Shown here piece by piece: positions 33,245 through 42,600 of a DNA stretch of 64,000 bases. The stretch's first letter is position 1; each line of letters starts with the position of its first letter. This DNA comes from Flavobacterium terrae (GTDB lineage: Bacteria > Bacteroidota > Bacteroidia > Flavobacteriales > Flavobacteriaceae), in the NCBI RefSeq assembly GCF_900142035.1, contig NZ_FQZI01000001.1, forward strand, positions 372,001 through 436,000, in the 5' to 3' direction. The notes under the pieces are model-generated. The model did not search any database. It worked only from the letters and a program-made list of their open reading frames with translations, and was not told the origin of the DNA. A program made the translations under genes and the position numbers.

Positions 33245-34525
33245 ATGAGAAAAGTATTCAACATCACATTAATGGCAATGCTAGTGGCTGCAACAGCTAC
33301 TGCGCAACAAGAAAAGGGAATAATTGGTTCTAGTAACTGGTTAAATAATTGGACGGAATTTAAACCACAAAATACTGAGTATAATGAAACTAATCAGATT
33401 TTGTATGGTAAAATTACAACAAACACAACATTGTTGAAGAAGAACACGTACCTATTACAAGGTCCGGTATACGTAACTAACAATGCAGTTTTAACAATTG
33501 AACCAGGAACTGTTATCAAGGGTGATTATGAGACTAATGGAGCCTTAATTATTACTAAAGGCGCTCAAATAATTGCTAATGGAAACGAGACAGATCCAAT
33601 TGTATTCACATCAAATAGACCTCAAAGAAAACCAGGAGACTGGGGAGGTTTAATAATTTTAGGTGACGCTCCTATTAATAAATTTGGTGGTACATCATCT
33701 ATAGCTTTTGAATTAGATCCTTCACAAACAATTTATGGAGGTACAAACCCAATGGCAAATTCAGGAATAATGAGATTTTTAAGAATTGAGTTTGCTGGTA
33801 AAAAAATCAAAGGTTACAAAGATTACAATGCTTTATCTTTAGCAGGAGTTGGTAATAAAACAGTTATTGAGAATGTAATGTGTAGTTTTCCTCAGGGAAA
33901 CGCATTCGAAATCCTTGGAGGAGATATGACTGTTAAGAACATGGTTTCTTTACGTTCTTCTGGAGATGATTTTAGATTCACACAAGGAGCGCAAGTAAAA
34001 ATGGATAACTCATTAGCAGTTAGACATTCTTACTACTCTGGAGCTACTCGTTCAAGATGTTTAAACGTTACTTCTTATGACAAAAAAGAAGAAGCTGATT
34101 TTTCTAAAGGATTAACAAATGTAGTTGCGACAAACTGTACTTTAGTTAACACAACAGATAATTTGGCTCAAGATTTAGCTAGTGGATTAGTTAAAGAATC
34201 AGTTTTTATTGCTGATAATGCTTCATTAGCTCTTAAAAGAAGTGTTATTTCTGGATTTAGCCCTGCAGTTATTCTTGATGATGAAATCAAAATGGATAAC
34301 GCTAATTTAAAGAGAATTAAATTTGAACAAATGTATTTCAACAATTGTAAAGGAAATATCTTTGTAGAAAATTCAACAAACAATGAAGATTTAGAAGATT
34401 ACTACGGTAATCCACAATTTTCAAATTTATATGAGCACACTCCTAATCAGGAAATGTTTATAGATATCAAAGCAAAAACCCCAGATTTTAGAGTTAAAAT
34501 CGGTAAGATTACTGCTTCAAAATAA
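33245..34525 (+). CDS. Secreted right-handed beta-helix protein upstream of sprC
   Basis: A 426-residue exported protein with signal peptide (residues 1-20, ending ATATAQ). The sequence carries the Bacteroidota beta-helix pattern 'AVLTIEPGTVIKGDYETNGA', 'ALIITKGAQIIANGNETDPIVFTSN' and 'PGDWGGLIILGDAPINKFGG' (residues about 80-145), followed by further turns to about residue 370. No lipobox and no clear T9SS C-terminal domain were seen, so the final location is uncertain. By position it corresponds to the gene preceding sprC in the Flavobacterium johnsoniae spr operon, as I recall it. Confidence 0.78.
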   Translation: MRKVFNITLMAMLVAATATAQQEKGIIGSSNWLNNWTEFKPQNTEYNETNQILYGKITTNTTLLKKNTYLLQGPVYVTNNAVLTIEPGTVIKGDYETNGALIITKGAQIIANGNETDPIVFTSNRPQRKPGDWGGLIILGDAPINKFGGTSSIAFELDPSQTIYGGTNPMANSGIMRFLRIEFAGKKIKGYKDYNALSLAGVGNKTVIENVMCSFPQGNAFEILGGDMTVKNMVSLRSSGDDFRFTQGAQVKMDNSLAVRHSYYSGATRSRCLNVTSYDKKEEADFSKGLTNVVATNCTLVNTTDNLAQDLASGLVKESVFIADNASLALKRSVISGFSPAVILDDEIKMDNANLKRIKFEQMYFNNCKGNIFVENSTNNEDLEDYYGNPQFSNLYEHTPNQEMFIDIKAKTPDFRVKIGKITASK

Positions 34526-34541
34526 TTAAAAAAGACAATAA

Positions 34542-34573
34542 AAATCCATTAAGAGAATACTTTTAATGGATTT
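34542..34573 (+). terminator. Hairpin between the beta-helix gene and sprC
   Basis: Stem AAATCCATTAA/TTAATGGATTT with a 10-nt loop, followed by CTTTGTTTTT. It may attenuate rather than fully stop transcription into the spr genes. Confidence 0.6.
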
Positions 34574-34638
34574 CTTTGTTTTTATACAATAAGTTGAAGA
34601 AAATTGAGTTACCATTGTTGTATCCTTAATTAGGGTTT

Positions 34639-36147
34639 ATGGAAAGAAAAATACTATCTAGCTTACAGTTCGCTTTTATCTTTGTTTTGATACTTTTTCA
34701 AAGCAAAGTTTTTGCACAAATAGGAACACCTACTTTTGTGTTTACTCAAATGTGTGCAGAGCCTCCACCCTATACATTTCCTTATAATCCATCAACTTCA
34801 AATTTTAACGAATGGACTATAAATTTTACGTTTGGGTCTCCTGGGAATTATGTGTTAGAAATGTCTGATCCTAATGGTTCATTCCTTTCTTCTCCTTTAC
34901 CAACTTTAACGATTTTAGCATCTCAAACAGCAACTAGCCCTGGAAGTTTTACTTTTAGGCTTCCTAATAATTTAGTAGGAAGTGATAAATATAAATTTAG
35001 AGTTAAAAATATAGCAACTAATCCTGCCACGGCTGGGCCATCAACAGGAGCCGTTCCTAATCCAGATCCTTCACTACCAGGAAGGACTGGGATATCAGCT
35101 TATTACAAGGCTTTTATTAATAACTTTACAATTAATAATAATGCTTCTGCCCTTGGAATATGTGGGTCTGGAAGTGTTGAACTAAAAATTGACTCAGGAA
35201 ATTCATCAACATCTCCGTTATCATTTACAAACCTTAAATACAAATGGTACAGAGATGATGTTGTGGTTCCAGGTGAAACAGGACCAAACTTAATGGTTAA
35301 TACATCGGGTAACTATTATGTTGTTATTGACTATGGACCCTGTACAACACTTTCTTCAGAGTTTAAATCTCAAACAGTAGCTGTTACAGTTATTTCATCT
35401 GGTCAAACATTTACAATTACATCAAGTGGCGGTACAAATATTTGTCCTTCTTCGCCTACAACACTTAGTACTCAGTCTGGATATTCATATCAATGGTTTA
35501 GAGATGATGTAGCAATTGCTGGAGCGACATCCAATACATATGTAACAGGTGTTTCGGGAACTTATAAAGTAGTGGTTGGACAAGGAAGTTGTGCTTCTAC
35601 ATCGAATAGTATAACTCTTAATGCAGAGACATTTAATACTTCTCTTGATGTGAGTTTAGATCCTATTATTAATTTTATAGAGGATGGAGAAACTATAAAT
35701 ATCACAGCAACCACAGATGCAGCTTCTCCTACTTTTGAGTGGTTTTTAATAGGTAATCCAACAGCATTATCCACTACAAATACATTAACAACATCTACAC
35801 CAGGTAATTATAAATTAAGAGTTACTCAAACATCTGGATGTGTGTTTTCAAAAGAATACTTCTTCACCTTAAAAGTTGGTGTTGACCCTACAGAAATTCC
35901 AAACACAATCAGTCCTAATGGAGATCTTACAAATGATACGTGGATCATTCCACAAGAATATATATCAGAAAACACAGAAATTTTTATAGTAGATTCTTTT
36001 GGAAAAGAAGTGCTTAAAACAAAAAATTATCAAAATGATTGGCCCCAAACCAACATCGAATTTAAATCTGTGAACCCAGTTTATTATTATATTATTTCTA
36101 AAGACGGAAGCGCAGTTAAAAAAGGATCGATTACCGTAATCAAATAA
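34639..36147 (+). CDS. sprC: SprC-like T9SS type B sorted surface protein
   Basis: A 502-residue exported protein with signal peptide (residues 1-26, ending SKVFAQ). The middle carries at least two Ig/PKD-like modules with the repeating core 'KWYRDDVVVPGETGPNLMV' and 'QWFRDDVAIAGATSNTYVTG' (about residues 195-330). The C-terminal approximately 90 residues are a gliding-motility-associated (CHU_C, type B) sorting domain: 'IPNTISPNGDLTNDTWIIPQ' then 'IFIVDSFGKEVLKTKNYQNDWPQ' and 'VYYYIISKDG'. It should therefore be exported by the T9SS. The downstream gene starts 3 bp after the stop. The name rests on gene order sprC-sprD-sprB-sprF known from F. johnsoniae. Confidence 0.82.
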   Translation: MERKILSSLQFAFIFVLILFQSKVFAQIGTPTFVFTQMCAEPPPYTFPYNPSTSNFNEWTINFTFGSPGNYVLEMSDPNGSFLSSPLPTLTILASQTATSPGSFTFRLPNNLVGSDKYKFRVKNIATNPATAGPSTGAVPNPDPSLPGRTGISAYYKAFINNFTINNNASALGICGSGSVELKIDSGNSSTSPLSFTNLKYKWYRDDVVVPGETGPNLMVNTSGNYYVVIDYGPCTTLSSEFKSQTVAVTVISSGQTFTITSSGGTNICPSSPTTLSTQSGYSYQWFRDDVAIAGATSNTYVTGVSGTYKVVVGQGSCASTSNSITLNAETFNTSLDVSLDPIINFIEDGETINITATTDAASPTFEWFLIGNPTALSTTNTLTTSTPGNYKLRVTQTSGCVFSKEYFFTLKVGVDPTEIPNTISPNGDLTNDTWIIPQEYISENTEIFIVDSFGKEVLKTKNYQNDWPQTNIEFKSVNPVYYYIISKDGSAVKKGSITVIK

Positions 36148-36150
36148 AGT

Positions 36151-39100
36151 ATGAGAAAAGGATTATTATGTTTTGTTTTAATGTTATGTTTATTTGAGAC
36201 CGCTCTTGCTCAAACAGGAGATGGTGTTATGTCTTTTGACGTACCTGCAAAAAACTCATTAAAATTCAATAAATTTTTAATTAATCCTACTTTTTCATTT
36301 GTTAGAGAAGACGAATCCTTTATTACTTTTTTAAATAAAAGACAATGGACAGGCTTTCAAGATGCTCCAACAGCCTATTTTTTTAGTTATTCTGGGAAGT
36401 TTAGAGAACAGAATGGTATCGCTGTAGGTGCTTTTCAAAGGAATTTTGGTATTTTAACTTCCTTTGGCGCAGTTGTTAACTTTGCTAGAAGTATAGAAAT
36501 ATCTAATGAAAGTAATTTTACCATGGGACTTAATCTAGCGTATGTTAATAGCGGATTAAATACTGGTAAAGTAAAAGTAAACGAAACTACAGATTTGTCA
36601 TTACAAAGCGTTCCTAAAAATTCTTTAGTTACAATTAATCCTGGGATTAATTACAGTACTGGTTTTATCGATTTAGGATTAAGCGCAAATAACATTTTTA
36701 CATATAATTTTAATAATTCTGAAGTTGTACCAGATGACCCGATGAGAGGTGTTGCGGCACATTTAATGTATACAGGTTATATGTACAATTCAGGCCTTTT
36801 TGAAAACGGAAAATTTTCTGCATTGATAAAAGGTGAAATGGGTAAAGAAAAGACAATTTTTTCCGGATCAATTTTAGTTAATGCTCCAAAAGCAGGTTGG
36901 TTTCAAGCGGGTTATAATAGCTTATATGGAGTTTCTGGTGGATTAGGTTTGATTATCGCTAAAAAAATATCTTTAGGTTATGTTGTTGAAAAAAGCTTAG
37001 GGAGCTATTCAGACTTTGGACTTTCTCATGAGATAACTCTTGCTTATAAAATAAGAGGTTATGGAGATTATGAAGACGCTAAACCTATAGTTAAAGCTAC
37101 AAATAAAACTAATCCTTATAAAAGACCAGTTGCAGTTAAGAGAAAATCTCCAGCTGAACTTAAAAAAGAGCGCGATGCTCAGTTAGCATTAAAAGCTCAA
37201 CAAGAAAAAGAACGTTTAGAAGCGGAAAGATTACGTAGAGAAAAAGAGTTAGCAGAAGCAAAAGCGAAAGCTGAAGAAGCTGCTCGTATAAAAGCAGAAC
37301 AAGAAAAAGCATTGGCTGAAGCAAGAGCGAAAGCAGAGGCAGAAGCGAGACTTAAAGCAGAAAAAGATAAAGAGAATGCTGTGTCTGAAGCAGAGCGTTT
37401 GAGAAGAGAAAAAGAAGCAGCAGCTTTACAAGCAAAATTAGATGCTGAAGCAAAAGCAAAAGAAGCAGCAGAAAGATTAAAAGCAGAGCAAGAAAGAGCT
37501 CGTTTAGAAGCAGAGCGTTTGCGTAAAGAAAGAGCAGATGCAGAAGCTAAGGCTAAAGCAGATGCCGCAGCTCAGGCAAAAGCAGAAGCTGATAGAATTG
37601 CTAGAGAAAAAGCAGAAGCAGCAAGAATAGCTAAAGAGAAAGCAGATGCAGAGGCAAGAGCAAAAGCTGAGGAAGCAGCTCGATTAAAAGCAGAACAAGA
37701 TCGTCTAGCAAAAGAACAGGCAGACGCAGCAGCAAAAGCTAAGGCAGAATCAGATGCTAGAGCAAAAGCAGAGGCTGAGCGAATTGCAAATGAGAAAGCC
37801 GAAGCAGCAAGAATAGCAAAAGAACAAGCTGATGCAGCAACAAGAGCAAAAGCAGAAGCAGATAGAATTGCAAAAGAGAAAGCAGACGCAGAAGCAAAAG
37901 CTAAAGCAGAGGAAGCAGCTAGATTAAAAGCAGAACAAGATCGTCTTGCAAAAGAACAAGCTGATGCGGCAGCAAGAGCTAAGGCAGAAGCAGATGCTAG
38001 AGCCAAAGCAGAGGCTGAACGAATTGCAAATGAGAAAGCTGAAGCGGCTAGATTAGCAAAAGAACAAGCTGATGCGGCAGCAAGAGCAAAAGCAGAAGCA
38101 GATAGAATTGCAAAAGAGAAAGCAGACGCAGAGGCAAAAGCTAAAGCTGAGGAAGCAGCTAGATTAAAAGCAGAACAAGCAGAGGCAGCAGCTAAAGCTA
38201 AGGCAGAAACAGAAGCAAGAGACAAAGCTGAGGCTGAGCGAATTGCAAATGAGAAAGCTGAAGCGGCTAGATTAGCAAAAGAGCAAGCAGAGGCAGCAGC
38301 AAAAACAAAAGCTGAAGCAGATGCAAGAGCCAAAGCAGAGGCTGAACGAATTGCAAATGAGAAAGCTGAAGCGGCTAGATTAGCAAAAGAACAAGCAGAG
38401 GCAGCAGCAAGAGCAAAAGCCGAAGCAGATAGAATTGCAAAAGAGAAAGCAGACGCAGAAGCAAGAGCCAAAGCTGAAGAAGCAGCTCGATTAAAAGCAG
38501 AGCAAGAACGTTTAGCAAAAGAACAAGCAGACTCTCAAGCAAGAGCAAAAGCTGAAGCAGATGCTAGAGCAAAAGCGGAACAGGAACGTTTAGCTAAAGA
38601 AAAAGCTAATGCTGAAGCTAAAGCAAGAGCAGAAGAAGAAGAAAGATTGAGAAAAGAAGCTGAAGCTAAAGCAAGACTTGAAGCAGCAAAAACAGCTGAA
38701 GATAAAGAGCTTGATAACTTAACTCAAGTTATAGATGATTCTAAGAAATATCAAACAGAATCGTTAAACAAATTTGAGTCAATGGTTAATGAAAAAGCTA
38801 GAGAATTATCTGAATTAAGAAAAGAAAATGATTTATCAGAGCAAGGAATAGCAACGCAACAAAAAGAAGTAGAATTCCAAAGTGGAGCTGCTGCTAATAG
38901 AGCGTTAGAAGCTTTAAAAGCTGAAATCAACGAAAATTCTAAAAACCAAGCTTCAAGAATTAAAGAGTTTGAAACTTTAGCTGCAGAAAGATTGAAAAAA
39001 GTTCCAGGTAAAAATGATCTATTAAATCAATCTTATGCTAGAACTTTAGAACAATTAAAAGCAGAGAAACTAGCATCAGACAAACAAAATGCTCAGTTAT

Positions 39101-39567
39101 TATTAAGATTGGATCAAATTAAAAATGAAATAGAAGTTGAGAAAAAACGTCGTATTAAACGTGCTACATTTGATAGTAATCAAACTAAATATGTAAAAGA
39201 TAGAGCGACCTTAAAACAAATTAAAGAAACAACTTCACCAACTGGTTTAACATATACACCTGCAGATTTTGATTATGGTGACGAGGATCAAGCAAATATG
39301 CAGATTGTTAAAAACATTGATAATGTTGATGGAGGTTTCTATTTAGTTGTAGCAGCTCATAAAGATGAAGCAAAACGTGATGCATTTATTAAGAAAGCAA
39401 TACAAGCAGGTCAAACTAATATTGATTTCTTCTATAATGTAGCAACAGGAACATATTATATTTATCATCAGAAATTCTCTGATATTCAAGATGCTACATC
39501 AGCTCTTGAAAACAAGGGTAATAAGGCAGTTAATGCAAAAATGGTAATAGTTAAGATTGAAAAATAA
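36151..39567 (+). CDS. sprD: SprD-like PorP/SprF-type outer-membrane protein with giant helical extension and SPOR-like end
   Basis: A 1138-residue exported protein (signal peptide residues 1-20, ending ALAQ). Residues about 24-310 form a PorP/SprF-type beta-barrel ('INPTFSFVREDESFITFLNKRQWTGFQDAP', 'GIAVGAFQRNFGILTSFGAV'). A very long Ala/Lys/Glu/Arg helix follows, from about 335 to 860, with imperfect tandem repeats that include 80-residue (240-bp) units. After a further helical region, the last approximately 75 residues ('DGGFYLVVAAHKDEAKRDAFIKKA', 'FFYNVATGTYYIYHQKFSD') look like a SPOR peptidoglycan-binding domain. It likely assists secretion or attachment of the adjacent T9SS type B proteins while reaching into the cell wall. 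The name is from synteny. Confidence 0.8.
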   Translation: MRKGLLCFVLMLCLFETALAQTGDGVMSFDVPAKNSLKFNKFLINPTFSFVREDESFITFLNKRQWTGFQDAPTAYFFSYSGKFREQNGIAVGAFQRNFGILTSFGAVVNFARSIEISNESNFTMGLNLAYVNSGLNTGKVKVNETTDLSLQSVPKNSLVTINPGINYSTGFIDLGLSANNIFTYNFNNSEVVPDDPMRGVAAHLMYTGYMYNSGLFENGKFSALIKGEMGKEKTIFSGSILVNAPKAGWFQAGYNSLYGVSGGLGLIIAKKISLGYVVEKSLGSYSDFGLSHEITLAYKIRGYGDYEDAKPIVKATNKTNPYKRPVAVKRKSPAELKKERDAQLALKAQQEKERLEAERLRREKELAEAKAKAEEAARIKAEQEKALAEARAKAEAEARLKAEKDKENAVSEAERLRREKEAAALQAKLDAEAKAKEAAERLKAEQERARLEAERLRKERADAEAKAKADAAAQAKAEADRIAREKAEAARIAKEKADAEARAKAEEAARLKAEQDRLAKEQADAAAKAKAESDARAKAEAERIANEKAEAARIAKEQADAATRAKAEADRIAKEKADAEAKAKAEEAARLKAEQDRLAKEQADAAARAKAEADARAKAEAERIANEKAEAARLAKEQADAAARAKAEADRIAKEKADAEAKAKAEEAARLKAEQAEAAAKAKAETEARDKAEAERIANEKAEAARLAKEQAEAAAKTKAEADARAKAEAERIANEKAEAARLAKEQAEAAARAKAEADRIAKEKADAEARAKAEEAARLKAEQERLAKEQADSQARAKAEADARAKAEQERLAKEKANAEAKARAEEEERLRKEAEAKARLEAAKTAEDKELDNLTQVIDDSKKYQTESLNKFESMVNEKARELSELRKENDLSEQGIATQQKEVEFQSGAAANRALEALKAEINENSKNQASRIKEFETLAAERLKKVPGKNDLLNQSYARTLEQLKAEKLASDKQNAQLLLRLDQIKNEIEVEKKRRIKRATFDSNQTKYVKDRATLKQIKETTSPTGLTYTPADFDYGDEDQANMQIVKNIDNVDGGFYLVVAAHKDEAKRDAFIKKAIQAGQTNIDFFYNVATGTYYIYHQKFSDIQDATSALENKGNKAVNAKMVIVKIEK
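37639..38600 (+). repeat. 240-bp tandem repeats encoding the Ala/Lys/Glu helix in sprD
   Basis: Two complete 80-codon units (37639-37878 and 37879-38118) are nearly identical, beginning KADAEA(R/K)AKAEEAARLKAEQ and ending RAKAEADRIAKE. From 38119 onward, rearranged copies follow in which sub-blocks such as AEAERIANEKAEAARLAKEQ recur with different spacing. Length variation by recombination is expected. Confidence 0.9.
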
Positions 39568-39676
39568 TAGAAAGATTTGTTAATGTTTTATTGTGTAGCT
39601 AAAAAAAAGTCATAAAAAAATGTTAACTACGTAAAAAATAAATAAATTTATTGCACCAAAACTAAAACGTAACCTT

Positions 39677-42600
39677 ATGAAATTAAAACAGCACTTACTT
39701 ATCGTTTTAATGATTATTCTGAGCAGCTTAGGAACCTACGCCCAAGTTGCTGTGCCTTTTACACAAAGGTTAGCCGGAGGAAGCATTAGAATTAAAGGAG
39801 ATATTGTTTTTGTTGGAAACAACATAACAAATCGTGCTCCAGCTAATTCTCCTTCAGACGCGAATAATCCTTATAATGGAACAGCGAATAATAATGGTTT
39901 AAATTTTGAGTATATTGATGTTGATGGTGATCCTTCAACTTTCAGTTCAAGTACGGCAGATTTAAATATTTCTACTAGCTGTAAAAGAATTGTGTATGCA
40001 GGTCTATATTGGACTGCAACCTATCCTTTTGAACGATCTGGACCTAATGGAGATGGAACATCTTCTAACTATACTGGTTCTCCAAGAAATAATTCTTGGA
40101 ATCAGGTTAAATTTAAAGTACCTGGTGGAACATATGTAGATTTAGTTGCAGACAACGCCGCAGATCCACCTGGTGATGAAGATAGTATTATATTTGACGG
40201 TTTTAATGCAGCTAATCCAAGTGCCTCTTTTTATGCGGCTCCTTATGTTTGTTATAAAAATGTAACTAGTTTAGTTCAAGCTCTTGCAAATGCTAATGGA
40301 ACTTATGCAGTAGCAAACCAAAGAGCGGCTAGAGGTATTCGCCCAGATGGTATTTCGAGTGGATGGTCATTAGTTATAATTTATGAAAGTCCAACATTAC
40401 CAAGTAAGTATATTTCTACTTTTGATGGTTATGCAAATATTTATGATGGAATTAATGCTGCTAATGCAGTAGATTTTAATGTAAATGGATTCCAAACATT
40501 ACCAGCTCCACTTCCAGTTAGAGCTCGTATTGGTGTTTCTTCATTAGAAGGAGATGTAAGTTTAACTAACGATAGATTTAGAATTAGAGCTAATTCGGTT
40601 GGTGGATTTACTACATTATCAAATGCAGTTAACCCTGCGGATAACTTTTTCAATGGTTCTATTAGTAACAATGGAGCAATTCTAACTAATAGAAATCCAA
40701 ACAGTTCCAATACTTTAGGTTATGATTTAGATATTGTTAATGTTAACAATCCTGGAAACGCTGTAATTCCCAATGGTGAAACTGGAGCAACCCTTCGTGT
40801 AACAACTAATGGAGATGCTTATGGTACTTATTTAACAACTTTTGATGTTGAAATCATTGAACCTGTAATATCATTAACAAAAGTTGTTCAAGATATAGCA
40901 GGTAATGATATCGGAAATGCTGAAGTTCAATTGTGTCAAGACCTTGTCTATGTAATCGGATTTCAAAATATTGGTAATGACGATGCGCAAAATTTTACAA
41001 TTCGAGATGTACTACCAGTAAATGTTACCTTTGACCAACTTACCACAGCAGGAGCCTTACCTGCGGGAGTAACTATTCAGTCTTATAATGCTGCAACCAG
41101 AGAGGTTGTTTTTGCTATTAATAATAGTTTGGTTAATCAAAATGACCCAAGAGTTGAAATACGCTTAAGAGTTAAAGTCGTTTGTAGTTGTTTAGAAATG
41201 GACGATGCATGTTCTAATTTAATCCAAAATCAAGCATACGCAACATATCAAGGGGTTTTAAATACAGCTCAAATTACAGATGATCCAAGTTTATCTGCAT
41301 TTTTAGCATGTAACTTAGGAGATCCAAGTCCAAGTAACTTTTTAGTAAACCTTGATAATTGTAACTTTACAAGAACTGAGGTTCTTTGTGGACCAAGTAT
41401 TGTTTTGACAGCTGCAAATGGATATGAAAGTTATGTTTGGAGTGGACCTGGCACAATTACACCAGTTCCTGGAACAAACAATCAGTCAGTAACTGTAACA
41501 CAACCTGGAACATATACTGTAAATAACAATATTAACACTTCACCTTGTAAATCGATAGTAGAAACTATCAATGTAATTACATATGGTGCTGGTGTAACAA
41601 ATCCAGTTATCCCTTATGCTGATCAAGTTGTAATTTGTCCTAATAACGGAAACCAACTTCCACTAATATTTTTATGTGGTGCAGGGGATTCACAGTTAAT
41701 ACAAACAAATATTACTGGAGCAACTGCTATCGAATGGTATCAATTAAGTGGAACGTGTACCCCACTACCTGCAGTAAACTGTCCAAATGAAAACACAAGT
41801 TGTGTATGGAATTTACTTAATACAGGTCCTAACTTTACAGTAACTGTTGCTGGAGAATATAGAGTTATTGTTAGATTCCCTGGAGGTTGTGATAGAACAT
41901 TCTATTTTAATGCATATGAAAATGTATTGAACCCTACTTATGTAAGTAGAGATGTTATTTGTACAACATTAGGTCAAATAATTGTAAATAATGTTCCAGC
42001 TGGATATGAGTATAGTTTAAGTCCAAGTGGACCTTGGCAAAGTTCTAATATTTTTAACGGCTTGTCAGCAGGTACTTATACAGTATATATAAGACAAGTT
42101 GGTGTTACTGGAGGATGTGTATTTACAATTCCAAACATTGGTATAAGAGCAAGAAACTTTACAGTTACATCTGTAGTTACACAGCCATTGTGTACAGGTG
42201 ATAAAGGAAGTATTAATCTTGCTGCTAATGATGGGGAACCACAATATACATTTACTATTCTTCAAGGGGCTACAGTGGTAACATCTGTTGGTCCAATTGT
42301 GGCAAGTAACTATGTGTTTAATAACTTAAATCCTGGAAACTATACTTACCAAGTAACAACTCAAGATGGATGTAATGTAACAGGCAGCTTCACAATTAAT
42401 ACACCACCTGTATTAACAGTAACTGCAGCATTAACTAAACCATTAACATGTACAGATGGTGAAATTACAGTTTATCCAGTAGGAGGAACAGCTCCATATA
42501 ATTATGTTATTACAGGTGCTGTTACAGTTACACAATCTTCTCCTGTTATTGTAGCGCCAGTTGCTGGTACGTATAATATTCAAGTTGTAGATTTTAATAA

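Noticed and set aside
37572-38471. Long minus-strand open frame (299 codons) rich in Ala and Ser
   Set aside because: It is the antisense of the Ala/Lys/Glu tandem repeats in sprD; codon periodicity of the repeat keeps the reverse frame open.
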